A stretch of 64,000 bases of DNA from positions 4,095,001 through 4,159,000 of the forward strand of contig NZ_CP080269.1 in NCBI RefSeq assembly GCF_019431355.1, read 5' to 3'. Position numbers and translations under genes: made by a program. The notes below the pieces were generated by a model. The model made no database searches, was not told the DNA's origin, and saw nothing but the letters and a program-made list of their open reading frames with translations. Each line of letters starts with the position of its first letter. Position 1 is the first letter of the stretch. This DNA comes from Paenibacillus sp. R14(2021) (lineage in GTDB: Bacteria; Bacillota; Bacilli; Paenibacillales; Paenibacillaceae). Below are positions 53,272 through 62,230 of this stretch, piece by piece.

Positions 53272-55011
53272 ATGATAAAAGTTGATAAACTATCCTTCTC
53301 ATTTCCGCAAAAAGAACTATATAACAACATTTCATTTACGTTAGAAGAGGCGCAGCATTGCGCTTTTATAGGAACAAGCGGCAGCGGGAAAAGTACATTG
53401 ATCGATATACTGGTGGATCCAGAACGATATCTGTTCGAGGGCAAGTTAGACATAGACCCCACTTGCAGGATTGGGCTTGTAAGTCAATTCTCACAACTCG
53501 ACAAAACGAAAGAAACAACCGTTTTTGAATATCTAGGGGAAGCATTCATTAAGATACAAAATGAAATCACATCTATTTGTACGGAAATGGAAACATCAGC
53601 GGATATCGATGCGTTATTAGAAAAGTATCAATTCGCTTTGGACGCATTTGATGCCATCGGCGGGGCTGATTTTGAAAGCGACGTTAATAAGAAACTAAAC
53701 GTAGCAAACCTCATGAGGCTAAAAGATCATAGGGTATCCGATCTGAGTGGCGGGGAATTCAAACTTATTCAAGTGATGAAGGAAATGCTGAGTCGTCCGG
53801 ACGTCATGATTATGGACGAACCCGATGTATTTCTGGACTTTGAAAACTTAAATGCGCTTAAAAATCTTATTAATGCTCACAAGGGAATCCTGCTCGTTAT
53901 TACGCACAACCGCTATCTATTGAATCATTGTTTCAACAAAATTATTCACCTTGAAAACACGGAGATCCAAGAGTTTGACGGGCGCTATATCGAGTATAAC
54001 TTCTCATTGCTTCAGACAAAAATCGAGCTGCAAGAAATCGCAGTCGCTGAACATGAAGAGATGGAGAGAAACGAGACCATCATCAATAACCTCAGGGTGA
54101 TTGCGACTTATAATTCTGAAGCTTCTCGAGGGAAAGCCTTGAAAGCTCGAGTTAGGTTTCAAGAGAGATTGGAAGCGCGCAGAATTAAAGCGCCGTTTGT
54201 TGCGATTAAGCAACCGAATATCAGTTTTGGCATTGACCATGAAATTGAAGACAGCACTGTTATAAATGTCAGTAATTATAGCGTCGCCTTTGATGAGCTG
54301 CTTTTGGACAATGTTAACTTTGAGATAAAATCTACGGATAAAGTAGCCATTATCGGTTCAAACGGTACCGGGAAAACGACCTTACTCCGAGAAATTTTCA
54401 AAAATAATCATAATTCAATTGAAATAAACGCTGATGTTAAAGTGGCTTATTTATCTCAGATGCAGGGCGAAGTGCTGAAGGATTCTAATACCATACTAGA
54501 AGAATTCATCGATGCCGGGTTTAAGACGTATGATGAGATTCGATCGTATCTCTCCAACTATGGCTTTGAGGGCGAAATCGTTAATCAGAAGATAGGATCT
54601 CTATCTGGTGGAGAAAAAAACATGCTTCAATTGGCTAAAGTTGCTGCCAGTAAAGCAAACGTGTTGCTGCTTGATGAACCGACAAGCCATTTAGACACCT
54701 ACTCGCAACTAGCACTGGAGAAAGCCATTGAAGACTATAAAGGTGCTATTCTCATGATTTCTCATGATTTCTATTCGGTTGTAAACGGTATGGATTATGT
54801 TCTAATCATTGACAATAAAACAATTCGAAAAATGAGCATGCGAAAATTTAGACAGATGATTTATGCGAGTCATTTTGATAGAGACTATCTAGAAATAGAA
54901 CAAAATAAAAGATCAGTTGAAATGAAAATAGAATTGGCTTTAAAAGATACTGATTTTGAACGTGCAAAAGGTTTGGTTGATGAGCTGGAAGAGCTGATTA
55001 AGTTGCTTTAA
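53272..55011 (+). CDS. ABC-F ATPase, antibiotic ribosome-protection type
   Basis: Protein of 579 residues without membrane spans, made of two ABC domains. Walker A sites are GTSGSGKST and GSNGTGKTT; signatures are DLSGGEFKL and SLSGGEKNM; Walker B is IMDEPDVFLDF and LLLDEPTSHLD. A charged helical linker (~240-300) is the part that enters the ribosomal exit site in ABC-F factors. Vga/Lsa/Msr relatives displace macrolides, lincosamides, streptogramins or pleuromutilins; the exact drug cannot be read from sequence. The start was set at ATG 53272 with AGAAAGG upstream; a longer frame from 53164 is not supported. Confidence 0.85.
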   Translation: MIKVDKLSFSFPQKELYNNISFTLEEAQHCAFIGTSGSGKSTLIDILVDPERYLFEGKLDIDPTCRIGLVSQFSQLDKTKETTVFEYLGEAFIKIQNEITSICTEMETSADIDALLEKYQFALDAFDAIGGADFESDVNKKLNVANLMRLKDHRVSDLSGGEFKLIQVMKEMLSRPDVMIMDEPDVFLDFENLNALKNLINAHKGILLVITHNRYLLNHCFNKIIHLENTEIQEFDGRYIEYNFSLLQTKIELQEIAVAEHEEMERNETIINNLRVIATYNSEASRGKALKARVRFQERLEARRIKAPFVAIKQPNISFGIDHEIEDSTVINVSNYSVAFDELLLDNVNFEIKSTDKVAIIGSNGTGKTTLLREIFKNNHNSIEINADVKVAYLSQMQGEVLKDSNTILEEFIDAGFKTYDEIRSYLSNYGFEGEIVNQKIGSLSGGEKNMLQLAKVAASKANVLLLDEPTSHLDTYSQLALEKAIEDYKGAILMISHDFYSVVNGMDYVLIIDNKTIRKMSMRKFRQMIYASHFDRDYLEIEQNKRSVEMKIELALKDTDFERAKGLVDELEELIKLL

Positions 55012-55094
55012 ATGACAACTCTCTGATTGAAATGATTAAGTGAATTAGTCCGAGTACAACGATGAAACATGATGTTGGTGGAAAAGGTTCAATG

Positions 55095-55131
55095 AAAAAG
55101 ACACTGATGGATAGAATCTCAGTGTCTTTTT
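55095..55131 (+). terminator. Terminator after the ABC-F gene
   Basis: AAAAAGACACTGA / TCAGTGTCTTTTT stem with an 11-nt loop. Confidence 0.9.
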
Positions 55132-55271
55132 GCTGCATGGATTCCTTGAGCTAGAAATAGGATGAATCAACAATTGAGAGAAAATTAAGCAGGTACTATA
55201 CTAAATTAGTACTATGACGACACTATTTAGTTCCTTATGATGAAGGTAAAATTCATGAGGAGAATAAAAAT

Positions 55272-55991
55272 ATGAGATTTCCACGAGCAGTTTGGATGAC
55301 ACTCTATCAGATATTTGCGGCCGCAGTCGGCGTAGGATGCTTTTATGCGTTTATTTTCTTTATTTTTAATCTTGATGATGGCCTTCTAAGCGAGGATAAT
55401 AAGCCAGCCGCTTACGGGGTAGCTGCCTTAGCAATTGTAGGAACGATAGGCTTCTTATTTCTTGGCAGGCTCATTTACAAGTCCACTACCTATATAGGCC
55501 CAACAATAGGAGTCATCATCGTTGTGGCCATTTTTACTCTCCCTGCCTTTGAAGCAGGTTCTCATGTGGTAGATGCTTTTCAAAAATACCGCGCGAAGCC
55601 TTACGTGGAAAGTTATATGGAGGAATTAAAAGCAACCTTTGCGGATAAAAGTACTTCACTGAATTATGATTATATAGAAAGCAAGTCCGAAACTCTACGT
55701 TACTGGAATAGTAATGGAGAATATATTTGGATTAAGATAACAAAGAAAGACGAGGCACAGTTGTCGGTAGAAGATATAATAAAAGTAATCGACGCTTTAC
55801 CTCCGGCTAAGTATGATGTGAGAGTTTCTATTAATTATGGGAGTAATAAAGAATCTCTAAATGGCCAGTTTTCTATTGATTTTACAATTCCAAAAAAACC
55901 AACTGCTTCGCCGTATTGTGATTCAGACGATTATGAAAATCATCCTTGTGTATGGATAAGGGAGCTATTCGCTAACCAAGGTAAGCCATAG
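55272..55991 (+). CDS. Three-span membrane protein with a C-terminal soluble domain
   Basis: 239 residues. Hydrophobic segments at ~10-33, ~48-67 and ~76-92 (LYQIFAAAVGVGCFYAFIFF; YGVAALAIVGTIGFLFLG; IGVIIVVAIFTLPAFEAG). A ~140-residue domain, probably extracellular, ends in two Cys that could form a disulphide. No family recognised. GAGGAG precedes the ATG. Confidence 0.6.
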   Translation: MRFPRAVWMTLYQIFAAAVGVGCFYAFIFFIFNLDDGLLSEDNKPAAYGVAALAIVGTIGFLFLGRLIYKSTTYIGPTIGVIIVVAIFTLPAFEAGSHVVDAFQKYRAKPYVESYMEELKATFADKSTSLNYDYIESKSETLRYWNSNGEYIWIKITKKDEAQLSVEDIIKVIDALPPAKYDVRVSINYGSNKESLNGQFSIDFTIPKKPTASPYCDSDDYENHPCVWIRELFANQGKP

Positions 55992-56054
55992 TGGTTGAAA
56001 TGGCTGTTAAGATGCGGTTCTTAAGTTAATTAGCAGTGGAATGGAGAGTTAGTA

Positions 56055-56759
56055 ATGAGAAGGAAGGCAGTAATCACCGGAAGTGTTATCTTCAGCCTTA
56101 CCATATGTTTAGTTTTAGCGGTTCACTTATATAAAACATACAAACCGGGATACGTTTATGAAAATGGAATATGGAATTATGTGTCCTATGATACAGGAGT
56201 CGGCAGAAGAGTAAATCCAATCCATGTAAGGAAGGATGAACTCAAAGTCTTGAAGTACAAGGATTTTGCAAGAGATAACAAGAGTGTATATTTTAAAAGC
56301 AATAAGGTAGAAGGTTCAGACCCGGAAACGTTCCAGATTATTAGCGGCAAAGGTAGATATCGTTATGCGAAAGATAAAAATAATGTATATATTTATGCGA
56401 GAGATGATTGGTCACTATATAAATTATTACATGCAGACCCTATCAGTTTTGAAATAATGGCGTTTCCATATTCAAAGGATAAGAACGACGCCTATTGTGG
56501 AAACCTACCGCTTTATGTAGATGATGTTTCTAAATTTAAAGTCACTGAGAGCACTGGTTTTGCAATCATGTCTTCGGTTTACGGCTTCCTGGGTACTGCA
56601 TCTGATCCGGCAGATTCGTCTTCAGAGTATGAACGTAATAGACACGCGTATAATCGTAAGAAATATGGGTTTATTACTGACCCGGTATTTTACTCTGAAG
56701 ATGGAAAAGCAAAAACGGATCAACTTACTTATAGCGGATATAGATTAGATGGGGGCTAA
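56055..56759 (+). CDS. DKNYY-repeat protein, membrane-anchored
   Basis: 234 residues. An N-terminal membrane anchor (TGSVIFSLTICLVLAVHLY) is followed by repeats of the DKNYY family: FARDNKSVYFKSNKVEG, YAKDKNNVYIYARDD, YSKDKNDAYCGNLPL. Such repeats are predicted beta structures of unknown role, seen in secreted or periplasmic proteins of many bacteria. AATGGAGAG lies before the ATG. In the same accessory block as its neighbour upstream. Confidence 0.8.
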   Translation: MRRKAVITGSVIFSLTICLVLAVHLYKTYKPGYVYENGIWNYVSYDTGVGRRVNPIHVRKDELKVLKYKDFARDNKSVYFKSNKVEGSDPETFQIISGKGRYRYAKDKNNVYIYARDDWSLYKLLHADPISFEIMAFPYSKDKNDAYCGNLPLYVDDVSKFKVTESTGFAIMSSVYGFLGTASDPADSSSEYERNRHAYNRKKYGFITDPVFYSEDGKAKTDQLTYSGYRLDGG

Positions 56760-56820
56760 ACGATCGAAACCCATGTGATATGATAATTCGGAATAGAAGC
56801 CAAGGGAGCGAACACACGTA

Positions 56821-57082
56821 ATGATCGACCTCAATGCGATTGACAAGGAATTCGCGGATAAGTGACCGGTCGATACGGACATTAAAGGTTGTGCCGTCAA
56901 TGAAGTGTACTTTTGTCTTATCCGCGCATTCCTTCGCTCCCGAGCTGATGGCCATGTTCGTCAGGAGTGTGATCGACACAGTAAGCGGCAGAATGGCTAT
57001 GAACCAACTCGATAATTATGAAGTCGTCATCCAAGAGACGATCGACTCATTTATGCTTGCGACAAGGAGAGAGGAAACATGA
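56821..57082 (+). pseudogene. Degenerate small gene region with an inverted repeat
   Basis: An ATG at 56821 reads 14 codons to a TGA. A frame from 56834 reads to 57082, overlapping the next gene's ATG; only its C-terminal third (MNQLDNYEVVIQETIDSFML) looks protein-like. GGAATTCGCGGATAAG at 56847-56862 recurs inverted at 56917-56932 with two mismatches. Probably rearranged phage or element debris. Confidence 0.35.
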
Positions 57083-57315
57083 AGAAGATTCAAAATGACG
57101 CTCTGCACGTAATCGGAATTATTCTGAGTCTCGTTGGTCTTGCTACGGTCGTACAACCGTTAATTCGAGCCATGTTAGGTAAACCATTAATTTATCGGTG
57201 CCTCGGACTGCTGCCTGAAGGGTGGCCTTCCTTTATCGCATGGATGGTTGTCGTGGTGATTGGGCTTGTGCTCGTTACGTTTACCAAGAGCATTACTTCT
57301 GGCAAACCGGATTAA
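57079..57315 (+). CDS. Small two-span membrane protein
   Basis: 78 residues with two hydrophobic segments (VIGIILSLVGLATVVQPLI and FIAWMVVVVIGLVLVTFT). GGAGAGAGG lies upstream of the ATG, which overlaps the stop of the preceding remnant. Holin-like in size but without a lysin neighbour. Function unknown. Confidence 0.5.
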   Translation: MKKIQNDALHVIGIILSLVGLATVVQPLIRAMLGKPLIYRCLGLLPEGWPSFIAWMVVVVIGLVLVTFTKSITSGKPD

Positions 57316-57351
57316 GGAATACGGGTATCGGCCGATGCTCATAATGTCACG

Positions 57352-57579
57352 GTGATTTTAACCGAAACTGTCCTCGGTCCAAACGGTAAACCGGTCAAAG
57401 AGCTGGATCGAGATGCGAAATCCCCCTTGGCAAGATCGGCGAATTCATTTGAATTGGCGCGATTTGTCGAGGGGGATTTTTATATTGGCAGGCTCCACCC
57501 CATAAATATTATGGGAAACAGGGTCGTTATCGCGATGGAAGGACTTTGCTTCCCCGCGAAGAATGTAATACACAGCTGA
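57352..57579 (+). CDS. Possible gene remnant (75 codons)
   Basis: An open frame that continues upstream to a TAA at 57313 without a credible start or ribosome site. The sequence (ILTETVLGPNGKPVKELD then GDFYIGRLHPINIMG) looks coding in part. Taken as a fragment. Confidence 0.25.
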   Translation: MILTETVLGPNGKPVKELDRDAKSPLARSANSFELARFVEGDFYIGRLHPINIMGNRVVIAMEGLCFPAKNVIHS

Positions 57580-57636
57580 CTTTATGCAGATTCGAATACG
57601 TCCTCAGTATTCAAAATGGAGGATGAGGATGCGTCG

Positions 57637-58272
57637 ATGACGATTAAAGAGCAGTCAATCATGAATTGGACAGGCAGCAGGATCAGCACAACGGATAGAG
57701 AGATACAGATTATCGGCAAAATAGAGGAGCCGCTTATTTTAATCCTGGAGAACGTGTTGAGCCACGCGGAGTGCGATGCGCTTATTGGGTTAGCCCGAAC
57801 CCGATTGCAGCGATCTAAGATCGGCAGGTCTCACGTCGAAAGCGATAGCAGAACGAGCAGCAGCATGTTTTTTGAGGAAAGCGAGAATGAGTGGATTCAG
57901 GCCATTGAAACAAGAGTTTCCGAACTGATGAATATACCTGTTTCACATGCGGAGCCGCTGCAGCTCTTGCACTATATGCCGGGTGAGCAGTATCAGCCTC
58001 ATTTTGACTATTTCATCTCCGGTAATGCTGCCAACAATCGCATTAGTACACTGGTTATCTATTTAAATGACGTAGAAGAAGGCGGCGAAACGTATTTCCC
58101 TTCCCTTCGGTTTAGCGTAACGCCCAAAAAAGGCAGTGCCGTTTACTTCGAATATTTTTATAATGATCCCAGCATCAATGAACTAACCTTGCATGGCGGA
58201 AATCCGGTCGTGGCCGGTGAAAAATGGGTAGCGACGCAGTGGATGAGAAGACAACGTCACCGTTACTTGTAA
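57637..58272 (+). CDS. 2-oxoglutarate/Fe(II) prolyl 4-hydroxylase-like oxygenase
   Basis: 211 residues. The double-stranded beta-helix core has the iron ligands His122 and Asp124 in QPHFDYF and His186 in LTLHGGNPV, and the 2-oxoglutarate-binding Lys196 in AGEKWVATQW. EEGGETYFPSLRFSV is the P4H signature strand. Bacterial members hydroxylate prolines in collagen-like or elongation-factor peptides. It converges on, and ends 6 nt from, a collagen-like protein gene, its obvious candidate substrate. The ATG at 57637 has GAGG 8 nt upstream. Confidence 0.88.
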   Translation: MTIKEQSIMNWTGSRISTTDREIQIIGKIEEPLILILENVLSHAECDALIGLARTRLQRSKIGRSHVESDSRTSSSMFFEESENEWIQAIETRVSELMNIPVSHAEPLQLLHYMPGEQYQPHFDYFISGNAANNRISTLVIYLNDVEEGGETYFPSLRFSVTPKKGSAVYFEYFYNDPSINELTLHGGNPVVAGEKWVATQWMRRQRHRYL

Positions 58273-58278
58273 GGGGTT

Positions 58279-59166
58279 TTATTTCACTTCGATTGCCGCC
58301 ACGCCGAAGCCATTGGCTCCCGGGGTGGGTACAACATAGACGACCAAGTCTCCCTCAGCATTGTAGTTCCATCCAGTCTCTTGGCCGCCGAAGGAAACGA
58401 GTGGCATGAAGAGAGTGCCGTTTGTATCGAACGTAATGACAATGGTACCGCCGCTCTTCGTTGTCGTAAACCCAGTCCCGGCGAAGACCGAGCCGTCTGG
58501 AAGAACAAGAGCCGTCAGCGTGCGGTTTCCGTCGCCTTTGTCACCCTTAAGTCCGGTCGCTCCGACGGGACCAACGGGCCCGACAGGTCCAACAGGTCCA
58601 ATGGCTCCAGTGTCGCCTTTGTCGCCCTTGAGTCCGGTTGCACCAACGGGGCCGGCAGGTCCAATGTCCCCAGTGTCGCCTTTGTCACCCTTGGGTCCGG
58701 TTGCACCAACGGGGCCGGCAGGTCCAATGCCTCCAGTGTCGCCTTTGTCACCCTTGGGTCCAGCTGCGCCAACGGGGCCGGCTGACCCGGTATTCCCGGT
58801 GCTGCCTTTATCGCCCTTAGGTCCGGCTGCACCAGCAGGACCGACGGCTCCGACTGCTCCTCTCTCCCCTGGTTGACCCGCAGGTCCAACTGCCCCGGTG
58901 TCGCCTTTATCGCCCTTAGGGCCAACTACATTCCAGGAAATAAGCTGCTCCGTCTTGTCGCAAGAAGGAGCGGTCGGTTTTTGACCCTTGTTTGTTCCCG
59001 AAGCTGCGGGCAGCAGCAGTCTCATCGTGCCGTTCTTCTTTACGCATGCCTGTAAAGTCGTCTTCGTCGAACTGCTTTGATTTGCTGCGGCATAGACGCC
59101 AATGCCTGATAAACTGATCATGATGAGAGCTGCGATAATAACGAAAACCTTCTTGCTAATATACAT
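58279..59166 (-). CDS. Secreted collagen-like protein
   Basis: 295 residues. Signal peptide or anchor at 1-27, a Cys-containing head (41 and 69), then 44 uninterrupted Gly-X-Y triplets (residues ~82-213) rich in GPK, GDK, GDT, GPV and GPA, and a beta-rich C-terminal domain of ~80 residues (ALVLPDGSVFAGTGFT). This head-collagen-knob layout resembles exosporium or surface collagen-like proteins such as BclA. Proline is almost always in X; only one triplet (GQP) has it in Y. AAGGTGGTG lies 7 nt before the ATG. Confidence 0.92.
   Translation of the reverse strand: MYISKKVFVIIAALIMISLSGIGVYAAANQSSSTKTTLQACVKKNGTMRLLLPAASGTNKGQKPTAPSCDKTEQLISWNVVGPKGDKGDTGAVGPAGQPGERGAVGAVGPAGAAGPKGDKGSTGNTGSAGPVGAAGPKGDKGDTGGIGPAGPVGATGPKGDKGDTGDIGPAGPVGATGLKGDKGDTGAIGPVGPVGPVGPVGATGLKGDKGDGNRTLTALVLPDGSVFAGTGFTTTKSGGTIVITFDTNGTLFMPLVSFGGQETGWNYNAEGDLVVYVVPTPGANGFGVAAIEVK
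58560..58925 (-). repeat. Tandem repeats in the collagen-like gene
   Basis: A ~63-bp unit (21 residues, GPKGDKGDT-GxIGPAGPVGAT) occurs several times in a row with few changes between 58,560 and 58,810. Weaker copies lie beyond. Such arrays change length by slippage. They also create long empty frames on the other strand. Confidence 0.8.
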
Positions 59167-59349
59167 AATGACACCACCTTAGCTATATTAGGATACATTT
59201 TGTATCATATTATATGCCAATTATCACGTCAATTACTACTCGAGGGCCGGTTCCGTAAGCCCGTGCGTAAAGTTCATTATTAGGATAATCATCCATATAA
59301 TGGATTCAGATATAAGGGATGGTTAGAATCTGGAAAAGGGGGGATAGCG

Positions 59350-59502
59350 ATGAAAAAACTGGTTGAGCGCTTTGTTATGCGGCTGCGTTTTCCATACGGT
59401 GCCGTCGTCCTTGAGTACGACCGAGACTGGTTGGTTGCAACACTTCGGATATTCGACAGCGATGATCCGGACACCAGCCGTGCCGTTCCTGGCAGGGAAT
59501 AA
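59350..59502 (+). CDS. Small ORF of 50 codons
   Basis: Preceded by a strong AAAAGGGGGG site (6 nt). Codes for a basic-then-acidic peptide (MKKLVERFVMRLRFPYGA... then DSDDPDTSRAVPGRE). Its last seven codons and the 20 nt beyond the stop recur, diverged, at 62231-62273. Possibly a small spore or regulatory protein. Confidence 0.4.
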   Translation: MKKLVERFVMRLRFPYGAVVLEYDRDWLVATLRIFDSDDPDTSRAVPGRE

Positions 59503-59521
59503 GTACGCTATCCCGAGAGGC
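59479..59521 (+). repeat. Dispersed 43-nt repeat, copy 1
   Basis: 36 of 43 positions match 62231-62273. Core GGGAATAAGTA..CTATCCCGAGAGGC contains a GGGA-TA / TA-TCCC hairpin just after a TAA stop. Lies 43 nt upstream of the 59564 gene. Confidence 0.7.
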
Positions 59522-59563
59522 CCCAGGAATAGAAGCGGGGGATTTTCAAAGGAGCATGAAAGG

Positions 59564-60148
59564 ATGAATGTTAAAATTCGCGGGAAGTCATCTATAGTGG
59601 CAGCACTAAGACCATTCACCCGGATCGGCTTAACGCCGCCGGAAACAACGTATTTCAACGAAATTCAATCTACCGTAGGCAATGATCCGCGGGTTCGTAT
59701 CGACCCATTGGTCCAATTGCCGGGCGGCAATTACCTTATTACCCTGCATGTGCAGGGGATCAGCAAAGCACGAGCGCTGGCGACATTGCTGCTGCCAAGT
59801 GCCACACCCGGCGCTGTACGGATATTCGTGCGGGTGAAGACGAGCACCGGCCGCAGGGCCATGCCGATCACAACCGGACTCACGCCGAAGAGAATCGCCG
59901 CGCTGTACCGTTCAGCCTTCCGAACGAATCGGCTGTTCGCATTCGCGGCCACGAGGCAAATATTCGCCTTAACTTATGTGTATCCCGTGTTCAAGGTTGG
60001 TGTCATTCAATTCCCGAACGACGATCTGTCCGACTACTACGGCAATTACAACAACGTCACTGCCTTTGTCTTCCAAGACGTCCTTCGCAAGCAGATTAAC
60101 GGAACAACCATTCAATTCTCCAGCACGCTGAAGAAGGCGCGCACATGA
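59564..60148 (+). CDS. Conserved hypothetical protein (194 aa)
   Basis: A basic, Thr/Arg-rich soluble protein: KIRGKSSIVAALRPFTRIGL, GNYLITLHVQGISKARAL, RRAMPITTGLTPKRIAALYR. No signal peptide and no named family that I can support. GGAG lies 9 nt before the ATG. Its leader shares the 43-nt repeat with the YheC/D-like gene at 62292, which suggests common control, perhaps in sporulation. Confidence 0.6.
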   Translation: MNVKIRGKSSIVAALRPFTRIGLTPPETTYFNEIQSTVGNDPRVRIDPLVQLPGGNYLITLHVQGISKARALATLLLPSATPGAVRIFVRVKTSTGRRAMPITTGLTPKRIAALYRSAFRTNRLFAFAATRQIFALTYVYPVFKVGVIQFPNDDLSDYYGNYNNVTAFVFQDVLRKQINGTTIQFSSTLKKART

Positions 60149-60177
60149 TTAATCCGCCGCACCTCGCAGCTTCGGCG

Positions 60178-60498
60178 CTAGCTTCTATTCCCCGTATCCT
60201 TGGATTTCGACCCGATCAGGTAGCCGATAATGGTCGATTCGACGGGGAGTACGAAGAGCGTCCACATTTCCTTCAGGCCGAAGTCGGCCGAGCGGTATTG
60301 ATCGGGCGTCAGCGTGTAGACAAGGGCGATGAGCAGCACGCCGAGTGCGATCGTGCCAACGATATACAGGCTGACGTTCTCGCCCGATCCGAAAAACTTG
60401 CCGAGGAAGCCGAGCTCCGCCTTGCGCTTGTCGCTCTCGGCATTCGCCGCGATGATCTTGCTCGCTACCTTGGGGTCCTGAATCTCGAGCTTATTCAT
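60178..60498 (-). CDS. Two-span membrane protein (106 aa)
   Basis: Charged N-terminus (MNKLEIQDPKVASKIIAANA), membrane helix VSLYIVGTIALGVLLIALVY, a second near EMWTLFVLPVESTIIGYLIG. Its ATG lies 1 nt after the stop of the upstream gene, so the two form an operon. Function unknown. Confidence 0.65.
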   Translation of the reverse strand: MNKLEIQDPKVASKIIAANAESDKRKAELGFLGKFFGSGENVSLYIVGTIALGVLLIALVYTLTPDQYRSADFGLKEMWTLFVLPVESTIIGYLIGSKSKDTGNRS

Positions 60499-60499
60499 G

Positions 60500-60859
60500 C
60501 TAGGTGACCCCCTCGCCCGAGAAGAAGGTGAACGTCAGCGCCCAAGACGTCGCATCGAAATTAATGGTCACCTCATAACGCAGCGAGAGCTTGCGGTTGT
60601 TCAGGACGCCGAGATGAATCATGTCTTGGTTGCCGGTCGGCCTGCCGCGCGGGAAATTGACGCATGCAATCCGTACCTCGTTGTAACGGACAAGCCGGAT
60701 ATCCGTTGTGAATTCATTCCGTTCCGACTCGTGCTCGATGCAGAATACGAAGGTTAACGGATCGTTTTCTTCCGATAATACGATTTCGATGGGGTTCATC
60801 CCGTAGGCAAAAATTCTGCCGTGATACACGACTTCGAACCCGCCGGACGTAATTTTCAT
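60500..60859 (-). CDS. Conserved hypothetical protein (119 aa)
   Basis: Beta-rich soluble protein (ITSGGFEVVYHGRIFAYGMN, TFVFCIEHESERNEF, LRYEVTINFDATSWAL). The ATG at 60859 is preceded by GGAGGG at a 6-nt distance; two earlier in-frame ATGs lie on or before that site. Operon with the membrane protein downstream. No family recognised. Confidence 0.6.
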   Translation of the reverse strand: MKITSGGFEVVYHGRIFAYGMNPIEIVLSEENDPLTFVFCIEHESERNEFTTDIRLVRYNEVRIACVNFPRGRPTGNQDMIHLGVLNNRKLSLRYEVTINFDATSWALTFTFFSGEGVT

Positions 60860-61055
60860 CTTCATCCCTCCAAGGCGATCTGTCATCGAACGAGCTCCTA
60901 GATCTAGTGTACGAGTGCGGGGCGGGGTTCATGTCTACAGACGCGAATCGGGAGCGGAAGCAGCCATTAGCCGGAACTCCCAGTATGAAGATGCTGGTTT
61001 TTTTGGTATGGTTAATGGATTATGCATAAAATCAGCCTGGGAGAGAAAACATCAA

Positions 61056-61985
61056 ATGAACAAACAACACCAAATGAAATCCAGCTTGCTGCTGCTGCTT
61101 ACCGCCTGCATCTGGGGCTTTGCTTTCGTGGCGCAGCGCGAGGGGATGTTGCATACAGGGCCGTTTACCTTCAACGCGGTTCGATTCGCGCTTGGCGCGG
61201 TCTCCTTGATTCCGCTGATTCTTTTACTGGACAAGCGATCAGGACAATCGGCGAAGGAAATCGGAGTATCGGCGAAGAAGGCGGCTGTGTCGGGGTTCTG
61301 GGTTGGGCTGATCCTCTTCTGCGGGGCGTCCTTGCAGCAAATCGGACTTGTCCATACGACGGCGGGTAAGGCTGCCTTCATTACGGGGCTCTATATCGTC
61401 ATTGTGCCTTTCCTCGGCTTGTTCCTGAAGCAGCGGCTGAACGTGAACAGCGTGGCAGGCGCGATTGCAGCGGTAATCGGCTTGTACATGCTTTGCGTGA
61501 AGAGTAATCTGACGCTGGGCGAGGGTGATTTGTATGAACTCATCGGCGCCTTTTTCTGGTCGGCGCACATTCTCATTATCGATAAGCTGTCGCGTCGAAC
61601 GGATGTGCTCAAGCTGTCGTTTTTTCAGATCGTGACCAGCTCCGTGCTCAGCTTCATCGTAGCCGCGGCGACGGAGAAGATCGACGTATCGGGCTTGACG
61701 CAGGCGATTGTCCCTCTATTGTATGGCGGAGTCTGCTCGGTCGGAATTGCCTACACACTGCAGATCGTTGGGCAGAAGAACGCGCAGCCAACGCAGGCGG
61801 CCATTATTATGAGCATGGAAACGGTCTTTGCGGTCATTGGCGGCTATTTTATTCTAGGCGAGCTGCTGACGACCCGGGGTATCTTTGGCTGCTTGCTCAT
61901 GCTTGTGGGCATGATCGTACCGCAGCTGCCGCAGATTAGGAAGCGAGCGGGAGCGGGGAGCACGATCGACGGAGCGCGTAATTAA
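61056..61985 (+). CDS. DMT-family transporter (two EamA domains)
   Basis: 309 residues, about ten membrane helices in two EamA repeats. The first begins LLLLLTACIWGFAFVAQREG, with GPFTFNAVRFALGAVSLIPL. The second has GAFFWSAHILIIDKLSRRTD and PTQAAIIMSMETVFAVIGGY. Related to RhaT/YdcZ-like exporters of metabolites or amino acids; substrate unknown. GGGAG lies 12 nt before the ATG. Flanked by a perfect-stem terminator. Confidence 0.9.
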   Translation: MNKQHQMKSSLLLLLTACIWGFAFVAQREGMLHTGPFTFNAVRFALGAVSLIPLILLLDKRSGQSAKEIGVSAKKAAVSGFWVGLILFCGASLQQIGLVHTTAGKAAFITGLYIVIVPFLGLFLKQRLNVNSVAGAIAAVIGLYMLCVKSNLTLGEGDLYELIGAFFWSAHILIIDKLSRRTDVLKLSFFQIVTSSVLSFIVAAATEKIDVSGLTQAIVPLLYGGVCSVGIAYTLQIVGQKNAQPTQAAIIMSMETVFAVIGGYFILGELLTTRGIFGCLLMLVGMIVPQLPQIRKRAGAGSTIDGARN

Positions 61986-62017
61986 TCCGATCCGTTAAGC
62001 CGTCAGGCTGCATGGAA

Positions 62018-62066
62018 CAAACAAAGGACCGGAACACCCCATCGGGCGTTTTCGGTCCTTTGTTTG
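62018..62066 (+). terminator. Terminator after the DMT transporter
   Basis: CAAACAAAGGACCG / CGGTCCTTTGTTTG, a perfect 14-bp outer stem with an inner imperfect part. Confidence 0.88.
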
Positions 62067-62230
62067 TTGACGGAACCAGGCTTCAGCTGGCGCCTTCCTC
62101 GGCGAGCTGCCCGCGGTAAACACGGCTGCGCCTGCAGTGCGCAGGGAGCAGAAGAAGCCTGCAAGCGATGCATGCGATACAAGTTGCCCCTAAATTAATT
62201 CAACCCCTTGCCCGAGGCCCTGATAGGTGC

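Noticed and set aside
58381-58925. Long frames opposite the collagen-like gene rich in Pro, Ser and Gly
   Set aside because: They are mirror images of the Gly-X-Y repeats; no ribosome site; the minus-strand gene explains the region.
59323-59658. Minus-strand frame with an RCC1-like stretch (VVLKDDGTVWKTQ)
   Set aside because: One short match only, no start with a ribosome site, and it conflicts with two plus-strand genes that have good sites.
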